A DNA stretch of 64,000 nucleotides from Hermatobates lingyangjiaoensis (lineage: Eukaryota > Arthropoda > Insecta > Hemiptera > Hermatobatidae), in the NCBI GenBank assembly GCA_026182355.1, contig JAPFBL010000255.1, positions 5,085,501 to 5,149,500 of the forward strand, read 5' to 3'. Made by a program: the position numbers and the translations under genes. Shown here one piece after another: positions 13,201 through 25,189 of the stretch; the first letter of the stretch is position 1; the number at the start of each line of letters is the position of its first letter. Under the pieces are notes generated by a model, which saw only the letters and a list, made by a program, of their open reading frames with translations, was not told where the DNA came from and made no database searches.

Positions 13201-15530
13201 CATGGTTGAAAGGATTAGTGCTGAAAATACAAACTGCAAAAGCACTTATTGACTAAAATAACAAGTGGAGAGACTATATTACGGTGTGATTTCATCTTAA
13301 CATTTCATTGAAATCGGAGTAGAACGTCTTTTACATTGCAAGACGTTCAATTGAAGTTCAACTGACTTCTCAATGCTGAAGAAATAATTCGTTGAATTAC
13401 ATGAACTAAACATCAATACAATGTTTTCAAATCAAAGAAGAGTTGATATGGGGGATTAATGAAAGAAATGCAAATGTTTGATTAGTACAACAAAGCTTGT
13501 GCAAACTGCAGAAAGGCAACCAAAGTAAAGCACTACAACTTCACAACATTTATCGGATATACTCAGAATTAGTTTACATACCAACACAAATAGCATAAAA
13601 AGCAGCAAATTGTTCGATGCTTTGAGGCCTCCTTAAAGAGAGAAACTCGTAACTCCTCAGAAAGGATTCCTGACTACTCTGAGATGGAGCAAGCGTTTAT
13701 TCTGCAAGTTTGATGAAAAAAAGTGTAATTGACAAACAATAACACTTTTAATAAAAGTGTTTAACAACGTAGGTCACTGCAAAAAATGTTGTATATTTTT
13801 TCACACTTATTAAATATTGTAAAAGCTTTATTGTTTAGATATCATTTATATAAACAAAAATTGAATAAATTATACATCAATAATATATTTATTTCAGCAA
13901 TATCATTAATTTGTATTTAGTAATTATAGTAATTATTTTAAATATTTTCTAAATACCGTATAGTTTAAACATCTAGTTTAGCTATTTAATCATTCCCTTC
14001 ATTTGACTTTTCTAATTTTTTTTATAATGTGCCTAAACTTAGCCAAGAAACACTTAGCCCAATCACTGAAGAGGACACATCACAACGAACTTGATGAAAC
14101 CATAATTCTTGAAAGTATAATTAGCACGAGGGTCACTAGCTCAAGAGGCTTTCTAAATCAAGCTTAATCTAGGGTACAATATAAAACTACATTCTCTAAA
14201 GGTGGTACTTCATATTATCTTTACAACTGAAGTCCCATTTCTAAAATGGGTCCCACTTACAGAATGGATTAAACTACAGAATATAGTTTTAGACTGTAAC
14301 TTAGTTTTAGTTTGGTTAAAATCCACAAGTCGACTTGTTCATTGATTTACCATGTAATAGTTTTGAAAAATAAATTGAGTCTAAGCTTGTCAAATGGTGG
14401 CCTTATATAAGTCTTTAAAATCACCCATTCAGGAACTGGAATACCTTAGTTTCTCAAACTAGAATAATTAAGTAATATAACATCTGGGTTCATGTAAAAG
14501 TTTTCAAATGATTAGTCAGTTAATAAATATGGAAAATAAGCATTGACATGCTTGACTTATATAATGAGACAAGTGGAATCACAAAGTACATAACATTACT
14601 TTCTTCTGGAGATGAAATCAGAGGATGACATTCCATTTACTTCCTTGAAAATTAAAAAATGAATTCTCAACATCAGTACTAAAAAATCTCTTGGGGGAGG
14701 TGGACTTATTTCCACTATACACCCCGTACCTTTGAAATCCTTCCTAAAACAATAATCACTATCTATAACATCTGTCAACAAGTTGTAAATTTTTATTGGA
14801 TTTGAAACAGAGACTAATTTGTTTGGTTAACAAACCAGGAAAAGAAAACATTTATGTCGTCTCACAATTTCGGATCACAGGTTTATTTAGACAAGAGAAA
14901 ATGACCGGTAAGTTACTATAAATTGGTACAACAAATTCAAAATAGCTTAGTCGTAACACGTAAACTGATATTTGGATTGGCTAGCAATAATCTCTGTTCT
15001 TACCTCAAATCACTTATGGATCTCCTGTGTGAGTTAAACTATTAAAGTTGCAACACTGTATACTTTACGACTTGCAAAATTCTACAGAAGGTCTTATATG
15101 CTCACCAATATTTCATTTATAGAAGTGACCTATTTGTGTTTTGTTACTAATGGTGACAATACTATGGCGAATTATCTTCAAGATATTTGGGACATCACTA
15201 TTAGCACAGCCAATACCAATACAAGTATGCCACATGATCCCTTTACCGGTTTATTTTTTGTTTACACTTACTATTACAAAATAGATGCAATGTTTTTTCA
15301 GCGCTTATTATGTGGAATTCAAAAAATATACATGTATAGGAGAGGGAACATGTAAAACATAAAAATACAAATTCTGTTCAATAAATCAAATAGAACAAAC
15401 TGATTTTTTTCGAAGCTACTCTATAGACCCAACAAGAAAATCTACAGAAAAAATTGTATATGTGTACTGACAGTGAAAAAACAATCCTGCACCAACCAAA
15501 CTATTCTATACAGATTTGTCCTCTTTCGTG
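10267..15530. other. AT-rich intergenic sequence, no gene recognised
   Basis: Open frames of up to about 108 codons occur (for example 10,481-10,807 plus) but match nothing I recognise. A plus-strand peptide near 13,500 contains CANCRKAT, faintly like a retroelement integrase zinc finger; it is too isolated to call. No RNA gene or long repeat was seen. Confidence 0.4.
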
Positions 15531-15539
15531 TAGCGTAAG

Positions 15540-17060
15540 AGGTATCCTGGTCCCTCGCTGATTTTGATAAGCTTAGGAGGTGGATATATTGCATGTATTC
15601 CCCGCACCTGACCAAAGGGATGGTATACCTAATCCAACCCTCTGTTATTACAACCAGCCAAGTTAATCCAACTGTCAGCGAACTGTCAACCCTGCTCAGA
15701 AGAGATTATCCCACTAGTCGACACCGCCTGCTCGCATATCACCACCTGCCTTATTATATCTACATCTATGCCCAAACTGAGTGGCTTCCTTAGGTATATG
15801 CATATGAGTTACCTTTGGTCCGGACTGTGAGTTCGAACCATTTACCTACAGATACTTTGTTCCATAGTATCACTCCTATATAAGTGATTACTATTGTTTA
15901 ATCATGAACTATACTTAACAGAATAGTCAGATGTGTCTACTCCAAGCATGAAAGCATTTAACTTCTCCACAACGGATTTTACAAACGCACAGGAGCTTAG
16001 GAGTGACCTTAACAGTGCTGAGACTATGGTACAAGCTACCCTAACTTCTCTGACGATGATGCAGAGTGTTCAGCCTGATTCGGGTCAATCCTGAGATCTG
16101 AATAAAGAGCAGGCTGAGACTATGTAGTCACAACATAACATAGTTGAAGCAGCCGCAGCGTGGACTTTTGCTACCACTACTATGAGTCTAATGTTATAGT
16201 ATAACATGTTATAGACACCATAACTATGATGTCTAAACTTATGAGCTCATAAGTTTAGACAGGCTCATAAGCCAATCGCGGTTTCAACGTCGACTAAGGA
16301 CTTTGAAACTCTGTTGAGGAAGAAGAGAAGAAAGTAAGTTTCATATTCTGTAAAGATAAACATTGACGCACAAAAACCAAAGATCAGGTGGTTTACAACT
16401 AAGATTAGGAGGGAAACTGTTGTGGAGAAGTATATATTGTGTAACTAAGACACCCACTGTTAACCCGTCCTCTCAGCCGATAATTACCAAATGGAACACC
16501 TCACAAAAAGCACACGAGACTAACACTGGTACTAAGGTACCTTCCCACACTTTTATTTACCAGTTATGACGAATATAAACGCTATGTAAGACTAAAAGGT
16601 CAATGCTACGTCTATTTATTACCCCTGCCGGCATTATGCAGATCAAAGTCCAAACTAATAACGAGGCTGGTACTGGACTGTTTACCAGATCATTGTAAAA
16701 TGCAATGATAGCTTGGGCTAAGCCCGCGAGGAAGTTGTATATCTGCATAAAACATTCCAGCTTAACCTGGCCACATGTTACATGAAGAATGAGTTCCTCC
16801 ACTAAATACTTGACCGTCAATCCAGATTTGTTCCCAGTGTAGGTAAAAAAGAAGACTGCGCAAATGCAGGCTCCTCCAGCCCTCTGACTGTACATATTCA
16901 GAAGCATTCACCTTAAGATGTATAGAGTGTGCGAATGTCAGCACATAGCTACGGCTGCTACAACCATCGGTCCCGCAGGAACCCGGCAGTAAGAGTACGA
17001 CGACCGCTTGTACTCAGATAGAAGGGTGGTAGAAAGTCATTAGTTTACATGTGACTAACC
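15540..17060. other. GC-richer decayed coding-like segment, origin unknown
   Basis: Base composition rises clearly above the flanks, and several interrupted frames occur: 15,593-15,793 plus, 15,948-16,094 plus (48 codons, MKAFNFSTTDFTNAQEL...), 16,363-16,569 plus, and overlapping frames on both strands over 16,557-16,944. None carries a motif I can name. A perfect 32-bp palindrome lies inside. Possible readings are a decayed retroelement gag region, an old viral insertion or an exon-rich pseudogene; I cannot choose between them. Confidence 0.4.
16230..16261. repeat. Perfect 32-bp palindrome
   Basis: The arms 'tgtctaaacttatgag' and its exact reverse complement abut without a spacer. The core repeats as 'aggctcataag' just downstream. 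Confidence 0.95.
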
Positions 17061-17460
17061 ACCATGATATTAATGTTAATATCATTAATACTATGTTATT
17101 AATGTTTTACTTTCATTATTATTATTTGTAGTACCTAGTGTATAATTATATTTTACAATTATTTAATAGTATTAGTTAATGATTGGATTATAACAATAGT
17201 TTACTATTTATTATAGTAATCCATTAATTATAGCTTTGTAATAATCTTTCCAAGTATTCACGAAGGAGGAAAAATCTCTGCTGGAGGGTACCTAGCCTGT
17301 TCGAGTACTCCCACACTCTGTACTTCAGATACATACCCTCAATAAATGATTTTTTAATACATCGACAATCAAGATATTACGAAAAGTAATAGTTTAATTT
17401 GCACCATTAAATATGATATAAGTGAAATAAGTAATACTGTTAAACAGTTACTTAATATAT
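17061..17460. other. AT-rich spacer with a near-palindrome
   Basis: Positions about 17,068-17,087 form the near-perfect palindrome 'tgatattaatgttaatatca'. Otherwise only AT-rich sequence is present, with no gene. Confidence 0.5.
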
Positions 17461-17640
17461 ATATATATAACTTTTAATTACACAAAGCACGACAAAGAAA
17501 AGAGAATAAAAAGAACACTTACAGAATTCAATATTTCGAACTGTTGTTCGTCATCAGGAGTAGACTAGAAGAGAGGACGAAGTGAGAGAGATCTCCCCAC
17601 GTCGAAGAACGGAACGCGAAACTAATAATATTTATAATAT
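17461..17640 (-). mobile_element. TA-flanked PLE-like terminal fragment, family H
   Basis: On the minus strand the fragment runs toward a short (TA)n at about 17,457-17,470. It contains CCTGATGA, a GAAC/GTTC hairpin and CGAAAT (17,534-17,558), the structured motif that recurs across the window. A related fragment lies at 35,925-36,180 (minus). There is no coding capacity. The PLE assignment is inferred from the motif and TA border. Confidence 0.5.
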
Positions 17641-17670
17641 ATAATATAAAATTTATTTATAATATAATAA

Positions 17671-17722
<52 letters not shown>

Positions 17723-17727
17723 ATATA
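17671..17727. repeat. (TA)n microsatellite
   Basis: Nearly pure alternating TA with one interruption, directly abutting the inverted repeat to its right. Confidence 0.95.
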
Positions 17728-18019
17728 GTTGTGTTCTCTAATCGGGGTTCGGTGAATTTTCCAGGATAAAAAATCAAACTCCCGTTGCCAACGTTTCGGT
17801 TTTATTTAAAACCTTTTTCATAGGCAGAAGTAAGAATTTTTTTAACTAAGAAAGTGAAATTTACATTTTTGTTTCTTTAAATAATGTAAATTTCATTTTC
17901 TCAGTTAAAAAATTCTTACTTCTGCCTATGAAAAAGGTTTTAAATAAAACTGAAAAGTTGGCAAGAGAGTTTGATTTTTTATCCTGGAAAATTCACTGAA
18001 CCCCGATTAGAGAACACAC
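17728..18019. mobile_element. TA-flanked inverted-repeat element, family A copy 1
   Basis: Arms of about 140 bp (about 17,728-17,866 and 17,881-18,019) are reverse complements with few mismatches. Each arm carries 'ggcagaagtaagaattttt' and the motif ending CGAAACGTTG (minus at 17,788-17,826; the plus copy is mutated to CTGAAAAGTTG). (TA)n lies to the left, and to the right at about 18,056-18,072. The same family recurs at 43,348-43,652. Interpreted as two head-to-head PLE-like termini. Confidence 0.75.
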
Positions 18020-18384
18020 CTATTCTATCAAACGGTCGATATATTATTGAATATCTTATATATATATATATAGTGTTACTTAAAACACATATAACACTTG
18101 AAGCACATGGCAAGAATTGAGCTGACTGATTTTCATAGTAAATAATCAGCCATGCAGCCTTGTTTTAATAATAAATATCCCACGTCTAATTGAATATATT
18201 AATTTTTAATATTTAAAAGGCGGTCATAACAAAATAATTCTTTTTCACTACTATGAGCAGACAGAAACCCTCTACATCGGATATCAAAGAATGAACAATC
18301 CACAACAAGAAACGGTACTGTTTTTAACACCGATATAGGATATAATTCCGGATCTAGCAACCGGAACATAATATTCCGGTTAAA

Positions 18385-18466
18385 TTAATGGATTAATATT
18401 GCATTAATTAATTTATTAATATTAATTAATTAATTTATTAATGTTAATATTAATTAATTTATTAAG
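18385..18466. repeat. TTAAT-rich low-complexity repeat
   Basis: Imperfect repeats of 'attaattaatttattaat', pure A/T. No function is suggested. Confidence 0.85.
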
Positions 18467-18589
18467 TAATAACGGCTGGTAACCCGTTGCGTCTACAACG
18501 GGCTTGGTCTCCCTTTCTCTTTTCTTCTGAAGACGGATTTTTGAACTATTATTGTGTCCAGTTTGGATCGTTTTTCCGTTTATGAAGTG

Positions 18590-18592
<3 letters not shown>
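18467..18592 (+). mobile_element. Half of a family D PLE-like fragment ending in (TA)n
   Basis: It contains 'gggcttggtct' followed by 'ctcttttcttctgaagacgg', matching the phrase at 33,500-33,535 in family D. It ends in (TA)n at about 18,592-18,628. Only one arm is present. Confidence 0.5.

Positions 18593-18628
<36 letters not shown>
18592..18628. repeat. (TA)n microsatellite
   Basis: Alternating AT tract between a family D fragment and a family C inverted repeat. Confidence 0.95.
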
Positions 18629-18630
<2 letters not shown>

Positions 18631-18832
18631 GATCAAACCACAATAAGAAATGAGAAAACAAGACTAAGATCTTTCAACCGTAACAAGCGGTCTTTGTCAG
18701 AGTCAAAAACTCAACTGTTGGGTTTTTAACTCTGCAAAGACCGCTTGTTATGGTTGAAAGATCTTAGTCTTGTTTTCTCATTTCTTATTGCGGTTTGATC
18801 ATTGATTGTTATTTCATGTGTTTATGTGAAAT

Positions 18833-18835
<3 letters not shown>
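18631..18835. mobile_element. TA-flanked inverted-repeat element, family C copy 1
   Basis: Arms 18,631-18,712 and about 18,719-18,800 pair almost perfectly, starting 'gatcaaaccacaataagaaa'. Each arm carries the structured motif in the form CTGCAAAGACCGC, loop, GGTTGAAAG. The right side continues with 'ttatttcatgtgtttatgtg' before a long (TA)n at 18,836-18,882. Single or decayed relatives occur at 35,651-35,780, 43,251-43,310 and 43,850-43,960. Confidence 0.75.
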
Positions 18836-18872
<37 letters not shown>

Positions 18873-18882
18873 TATATATGCT
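18836..18882. repeat. (TA)n microsatellite
   Basis: Alternating TA with a short interruption; right border of the family C element. Confidence 0.95.
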
Positions 18883-20640
18883 ATATATGCTTCATGCGAT
18901 ACAAGATTAGGACATGCATGAATTGATACATATAAAAGAAATATATAATGAATATGCGCGAAACTGGGAAGGACTTCAGGTGGAAAAGTAGCCTATCAAA
19001 ATTTAACTGACAAATTGGTCATAGAGTCGACTGCGCCCTGGCTGTGAAGGAGGTTGATAGACTGGCATACATACCGTCTGTTTGTACTGCCGAGATGGAA
19101 TACACCCAATTTCCCCTGTTTCTCCTCAAACACCTTTCTGTCTCATCCGCTGTAGTTATGAACTAGACCCTACAGACTGTACTCCATTTTCACATGCAAA
19201 TAGTCAACTCTTTACGATCTACCCAAAGTAAACCATAATCAATATAAATCTTCATTCTTTAAATGGAGTACAAACAATAAAATATCAGTTCATTAAGTTT
19301 ATTGACATATAAATTAAATAAAATATTATTTCCAAACGAATTTTTATTATTAATAATATTTAGATGACTATTTAAGAAAGAGTTACAGAGCTCTTGTGTA
19401 AATATTTATTTATTGAAGGATACAAATAATTAGCCTACATACTCCCTTATACAAATATAATTCTGTCATGCGTCCTTTCACAAGGATGAAGTTTCGAGAC
19501 CCCTACTGCGAATATTTATTTGTCTTATGTAAAGTTACTTGATACATTTTTTTGTTTTGTGAGTCAACGACTATATTATACTTATGTTAAAAATTATTTT
19601 GATTAATTTAATTTATGCTGGGGATTTGGTATCAAAAGACTAGTCTTTGGCAGAGCTGGGGGGTGGGGGTGCCTTCTTGGAATAAAAAAGAGATCATATC
19701 AAATGGAATTGACTTGACATTTATTCATATATTTGGTATAAATTAGATAAAATAAATCTGACAAAGAAGAACAATGTATATGTTGACAATTTATTTAAAT
19801 TGCAATATTTGGGTTGAAAATTTTAAGAAACTAACAAAATTTATGATAAATATGGTAATACAAATCTGAACGTATTGATGATAGGTGACTTAATGTAGGA
19901 ATAGAAAATTGTTAATTACTGGAAAAAGAATAAATATAGAACGCTATGGTAAAAATGAATATGAATAGAAACTTTTGTTCCTATTTTATTAATTATAATA
20001 GAATTATAATAATTTTATATTCAAAGGTATTTTGAAAGTAAAACTATTCTTAGAGTTTTGTTAAAATAACAATTTAATTATTCTACATGGTAGAAACCAG
20101 TGACCAAATATAATTATTAGTTTTTGTTTGTTTATATATGGTCTTAAATTCCTGGTTTATACACTTTTACCTTAAGTGATTAGAATATTTATTATTAAGA
20201 CATTATTTTATACGACATTTAGATAGTTAACACTGGTTAATTTTTTTTAATAAATGTTTATATTTAGAAATTTTTTATTTCTTTTTATTCTTACTTAAGG
20301 AGTTCAATGACATACCTCAAGGGAAAAAGGGAATTTATTTGTGTTATCCTTTAATTTTATTTTGAAAATATATATGAAATGAAGTTGTTTTTATTGTTCA
20401 GCTTCTAATTTATTTATATTATGAAGGGAATAAATATGTTTTGGTTGTTTCTCCAGATTGCAAAAGTCATGGAGTAAAATTATTTATTGTTTTGTGTTCT
20501 AAAATTATATGTAAAAGGTGAGAATAACTAAGCATCTGTTCATTCATGCATCGTCGTACTTGTACTCAAATTTTATCAAAAAGAGGTTAAAACTCATCGA
20601 AGCAGGAAAACTAACCATCGTGTAATAATACTACGTAAAT
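18883..20640. other. AT-rich intergenic sequence
   Basis: A less AT-rich patch lies at about 19,000-19,220 without recognisable motifs. The rest is T/A-rich with no supported gene. Confidence 0.4.
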
Positions 20641-21480
20641 TCATGTATTTCGTACACTGCTGCTGTAGCTCTCGGACCGGTTTCGGGTGTCATCCATCTT
20701 CAACACGAACTGATCTAATGAATCCTACCTTTCTGATTATATAACCTACCTACTATCCCAATGCTGCCTAGATTTTATTATTTAATTATATTAACTATAT
20801 TTTATTATTATTTTAGTTACTATTATTTAGTCTAATTCTTTTTCTATTATTTCCGTCTTTGTCAAGTATGTCAAGTCGTCGATTCATTTTCTTTAAGATT
20901 TTAAATAATATATCTATTATTAATTAACTATAAGTACATAAACCTTTTAGTTAATACCTATGATATATAAATATATAGTATATATGCTTATACATATACT
21001 AATATATACATATATTACTTTTATTTTAAATTATTTTATAATTTTATTCAGTAATTTCTATGATATTTAAGGGTATATTATTTAAATATATAGTTAATTC
21101 ATTTAATTGCACTACTTTATTCTTTTATTCATTATATGTTTCTATATATTTGTTTATTTATTTGTCATCCAGTTTAATATTCGTTTGCGCGTTCAGTCAA
21201 TGCTGTTTTCTTTTATACACTACTCTATTTATTACAACCCGTTTGTTTCTTTTCTCTCAGTCATCTTTTCTACTTACTGTATTTTTCAATACTTTATTCT
21301 ATTCTAAGCCTCTTTTCAAACTCTTCAACTTTCTAGATCTTTTTATTCTCCTACCCTGCCTGGAATAGTTTTCTTTTTTTATCCAAGTCAATGGTTTTAT
21401 TCCTCTTTCTTCTTCTTATTTGAGACTATAAGTGTGTTTCTTTTCTTTTTATTTATGTTCTTTACTAGTAACCTTTAAGT
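20641..21480. other. T-rich stretch beginning with a PLE-type motif
   Basis: At 20,674-20,703 the minus strand reads TTGAAGATGGATGACACCCGAAACCGG broken only by its hairpin, another form of the recurrent motif. The remainder to about 21,480 is strongly pyrimidine-rich on the plus strand. Its long apparent frames (such as 21,060-21,368) are low-complexity and not credible genes. Confidence 0.4.
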
Positions 21481-21639
21481 ATATATATAAAACATATTAT
21501 TGAATTATAAAATATTTGGAGAAGACTATACTCATCATTCTATAAGTAAACATAATATCAAACTCATTGACAACCTAACGATTATTTATTATATTTTAAT
21601 ATGTGTATACATACAAATTAATCAACAAGGTAATTTGTA

Positions 21640-22240
21640 AATGTTGCTTGATATTTTATCAGGTATAAGAAACTTGAAATCACTGATAAATCTGGCGTGT
21701 AATAAAATTATTAAAATGAAGACCAAAATCACATCGGCTAGTACGCTTCACGATCATATCTATCATATTGTATGGTACATCCCACTTTTGACTAAATTCA
21801 ACTTCAGATTTAAAGTTCTTTAATGACATTCATAAATGTGCATAGAGAAGAATGCCTTACTTTTATAGTTTCATGTAAGATTTGACAAAAGCCTTCACCC
21901 TCTCCTATACGATTGGCTCGCATTAACACATAATGTCATGAAAGGTTTCTATTTCTTCTAGCCAAAGAGCCCGCATTCTTTGCAAGATGTATAAAACAGT
22001 TCCCATTCATAATAGTTAAAAAAAGAAGTTTCGAATAAGCGTTCTAAATATATTATTAAATTCTCTATTTAAAGATCTAGTATTCTTTACAAATGTAAGT
22101 TCAGTTGTAATGGACCATTTTAACAAAGTTGAACCCAGTTCTTCTCGCCACTTCTTAACTGCTTTCTTCTTGATATATTTCTTAGTTCCCATTCAACAAA
22201 ATTAAAAATCTCGAGAACGACTATTTTTAAGATGACTTTA
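21640..22240 (-). pseudogene. LINE (I/R1-like) C-terminal fragment, decayed
   Basis: The minus strand begins at about 22,200 with KKYIKKKAVKKWREELGS, the basic/tryptophan segment that precedes the C-terminal zinc knuckle in RNase H-bearing LINEs. It continues with a knuckle remnant containing CKECGLF and CEPIVQERVKAF-like residues in shifted frames. Multiple stops and frameshifts mark it as dead. It resembles the fragments at 49,840 and 36,560, so these may be one family. Confidence 0.5.
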
Positions 22241-22735
22241 CTTATAATAAATTAAAAAGGATCTAATTTAAAACAAAATAATACACCTAAGTTTTTATGC
22301 AATAGGACTACAATTTCACAATATTGATTGCTTGCTTACTGTAGCTCCTTCGATGTACTTAGATTCCAATTATGTTCCGCCTAACGATTATTTTGTAAAA
22401 ATTTCTAGTTGATAATTTGTTTTTTATTCTAAATTGTTGATTTGTTTGGACTTTTTTCAAAATTAACCTTATAGTCAATAAAACATAATGGAGTGAATCT
22501 AAAAATAAATAACAATATTGTAAATTGTAAATAACAATAATGGACGAATGTACTATCAATGTGCAGTTGTTGTGGAAGGTAATGCTAGTCTTCACTCTCT
22601 TTGTAAGCTTATATATTGTTTCAATCTTTTATAAATAACTTAAACAATAGTGAAGTTATATAATAAAGTAAAAATATTGCTTATTTTCCCACCTGGAAAT
22701 AATATTTAGCATCCCTTATGGGGAATGATAATTGT
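22241..22735. other. AT-rich spacer
   Basis: Nothing recognised. Confidence 0.4.
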
Positions 22736-23560
22736 AGGTGAAGAAGTGGCACGTAGATTTCAAGTATTGAGAAAAGTTACAAAAGAATTACGAAGTATGT
22801 TTCACTCAATTTGTTGATAAAGAAGAAAGACTCTTTTCTGTTGGTAATGAAGTTAAACCATTAGTGGATGAATTAGTGATTCAAGAAGAAGAAAGTAAAG
22901 ATGAGATTAATAGCATTCAGACTTTCAAGAGAAAATATTTGAAAGTTCGTCTGAATTTGATTGCATTTCAAAGATAAATCACACGAAAACGCAAATGTCT
23001 CGGCTTAGCTGAAACGTCTAAGCCTATTAGACATTTCAAATTACCAATTTACAGCTAAGAGAAATCTATAGTGGTGTATTTCTTATTAATTTTTGTCTCA
23101 TATTAACCTGATTTATAGTGTCAAGGAGCTGATGGACGAACCTAAATTTTAATATTTGATTCATACAAGTATTAACGGATCATGAGCTCGAAGTTTGCTT
23201 GCAAGTTTCCCACTGTCCTCAGGAAATTATGGTAAAATTGTATTAACGTTTAGTAAATTAAATAAACGTTATGGTAGAAACGAGATATTACTTGATTTTT
23301 ATGTAAGTACTTTTTGAATCTTGTCTTAGAAAATAAATATCTTAGTCAACTTTATGATAATTTAGGGACAAGACTAAGGTTGTTGGAGACTTAGCACGTT
23401 ATAGATGATAAATCTGAATGGATGCTAAGGCCTTTAGTGAACTCATTTCTTACAGATAATATTTTGAGAGAAAGGTTGCGAAAAAGGAATACTGAAAATC
23501 AGAAATTAGCAAATTAGATTAACTTCTTACGAGAAAAATAAAAGGGGAGCTGAGAATTAA
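22736..23560 (+). pseudogene. BEL/Pao retrotransposon gag remnant
   Basis: BEL/Pao Gag forms the virus-like particle of the retrotransposon. Here a plus-strand frame from about 22,810 gives FVDKEERLFSVGNEV, an acidic helix EEESKDEI, and after a stop KPIRHFKLPIYS, which fits the conserved 'lPKf' entry to the Gag core. Further on (about 23,345-23,550) come LYDNLGTRLRLLET, DKSEWMLRPLVNSFL and LREK, matching the usual pattern 'LyDeL...LraLEtLg...yg..L.plv...LP'. Internal stops and frame shifts make it non-functional. It probably belongs with the integrase remnant at 26,270. Confidence 0.7.
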
Positions 23561-24229
23561 ATTATCTAAACATTTTAAAAACAGGAAAAAGGTTCTTCTT
23601 TTTTATATAATGAAAAAAATTTGAAACTTGGTAAAAACCATTTACTGCAGCAGGGTTAGTAATTTATAAACATTGCTGATTTTGAGTGGTAAATGTGGTG
23701 CATCTTATGTTTTTTAGAGGGCATAACAAAGTGAGTGTAGAACTCACTTAATATATATAATAAGTGTTGTTGATGTTTGACCTTGAATAAGATCAAACTG
23801 ATAACCTTTCTGTATCGAGTATCAATCAAACAAAATACTGATCTGTAGGGATGTAAACATTAAATGATCACGCTAGAGGTGTATTGACACTGGTTCCCCA
23901 AGGTCCTACATTTCGTTAAATGAATGAGCCATCTAAACGAAGGGTTTTCCTACATTATGTGAAGAAAAAATAACTACTCCTTTATTTTTCGGAAACTAAT
24001 GTAAGGTTAAGAGGCAAATTAATATTTCGAAATTAGTCATGTAAAAATCAATATGTAATAACCAGTCATCACTATTTAGTTAAATTAAAAATTCTAGATT
24101 TTGAGGTAATATGCCGTGTAATACCGTGCCAGCAAAATCAAGTCCTAGTATAAATCAAATAGAATAAAGAGTTATAGTAATACTTCAAAATTAATTAAAT
24201 AATGAAGTAAATTTATAATTAGTTGCAGC
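23561..24229. other. AT-rich sequence within the BEL remnant interval
   Basis: Nothing recognised; it may be further decayed BEL sequence. Confidence 0.3.
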
Positions 24230-24660
24230 AAAAGCACACGCTCACTCACAAAAAAATCTGGAGTGGCCTACACTCTACTTTACTATAAGTAACTTAATGT
24301 CAAATTTCTTGAGTATATAAAACATAACGTCTCATTTAAGCATAACGTAAACATCTAAATGGGATATAATTATTAGCCTGTCATTCCTGAGGTAGTACAG
24401 ATAGTGATTGAAGGACATATCAATTTATAAGCTTATTTTTGTACATCACAAATAATTTATTATTTGCAAATAATTTCATTAGTATAACTACAGCAGTAAT
24501 AACATTTTTGAAAAACCAAAGTGAACATTTCTTGAAACGAAATAGTATCCTACAAGAGAACATGGCTATTGTTCAAATAGCCAGTAGATTTCTTACATCG
24601 TTTACTTGACATCCTTCTACATTGAATATTAATGTAAAATTTTCAAATTTGAAACAGTAA
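24230..24660 (+). repeat. Dispersed repeat R2, copy 1
   Basis: It aligns by eye with the reverse complement of 57,770-58,200. Shared landmarks in order are 'aaatctggagtggcctacac', 'tactataagtaa', 'cattcctg', 'gtacagatagtgattga', 'cttatttttgta', 'agtataactacagcagtaat', 'agagaacat', 'ccagtagat' and 'ttctacatt'. Copies differ at perhaps a quarter of positions. No coding frame or class is evident. Confidence 0.75.
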
Positions 24661-25189
24661 AATACTCTTTTTTTCTCTGAAAAACTTCTTAAACAGCGAA
24701 GAAAATGTTGTTTTAAGGTGATTTGCTAATTAAAGATGTACGATAATTACAGTTATTAATCTCTAAACGAAAGATTTCAATTTTGAATTATCTTTTACAT
24801 TTTTGGTTTTTAACAGAATTATTATACTGGGAATTTTATGGCTTCTTAGCATTTAATAAGATCATTTTCCTTCCCCTTTGTCAAATAACATATATACGAA
24901 TTTTTTTTTAATGAGTGTTATCATTTACCTGCACAATATTATCCTCTTACATTTCTTATAAGTCAATAATATATTTTCATTTTTCCATTAGAAACATCAA
25001 TTTTAACTCAGTGGATTCGCTCAAAAAATTTCTAAGTCAATGTAAACAATGTAAAAAAATACAAAAAATTCGACAAGTATAGCAGGTGATCTCTTAGTCT
25101 AGAATAAACAAACAGTTTTTATATCGTTATTGCTCTTTCCCGTAATTGAAACTTCATGAATTTTTTTTTTGAATTGCTAATTTTTTGTT

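Noticed and set aside
13480..13600. A retroelement integrase zinc finger (CANCRKAT)
   Set aside because: The histidines expected upstream are not in frame and no neighbouring integrase motif could be found.
15540..17060. A definite endogenous viral element
   Set aside because: Composition and broken frames fit an old insertion, but no diagnostic viral motif could be recognised, so the origin is left open.
21060..21368. A membrane protein suggested by the 102-codon hydrophobic frame
   Set aside because: The region is a pyrimidine-rich low-complexity stretch; any frame through it looks hydrophobic (F, L, S).
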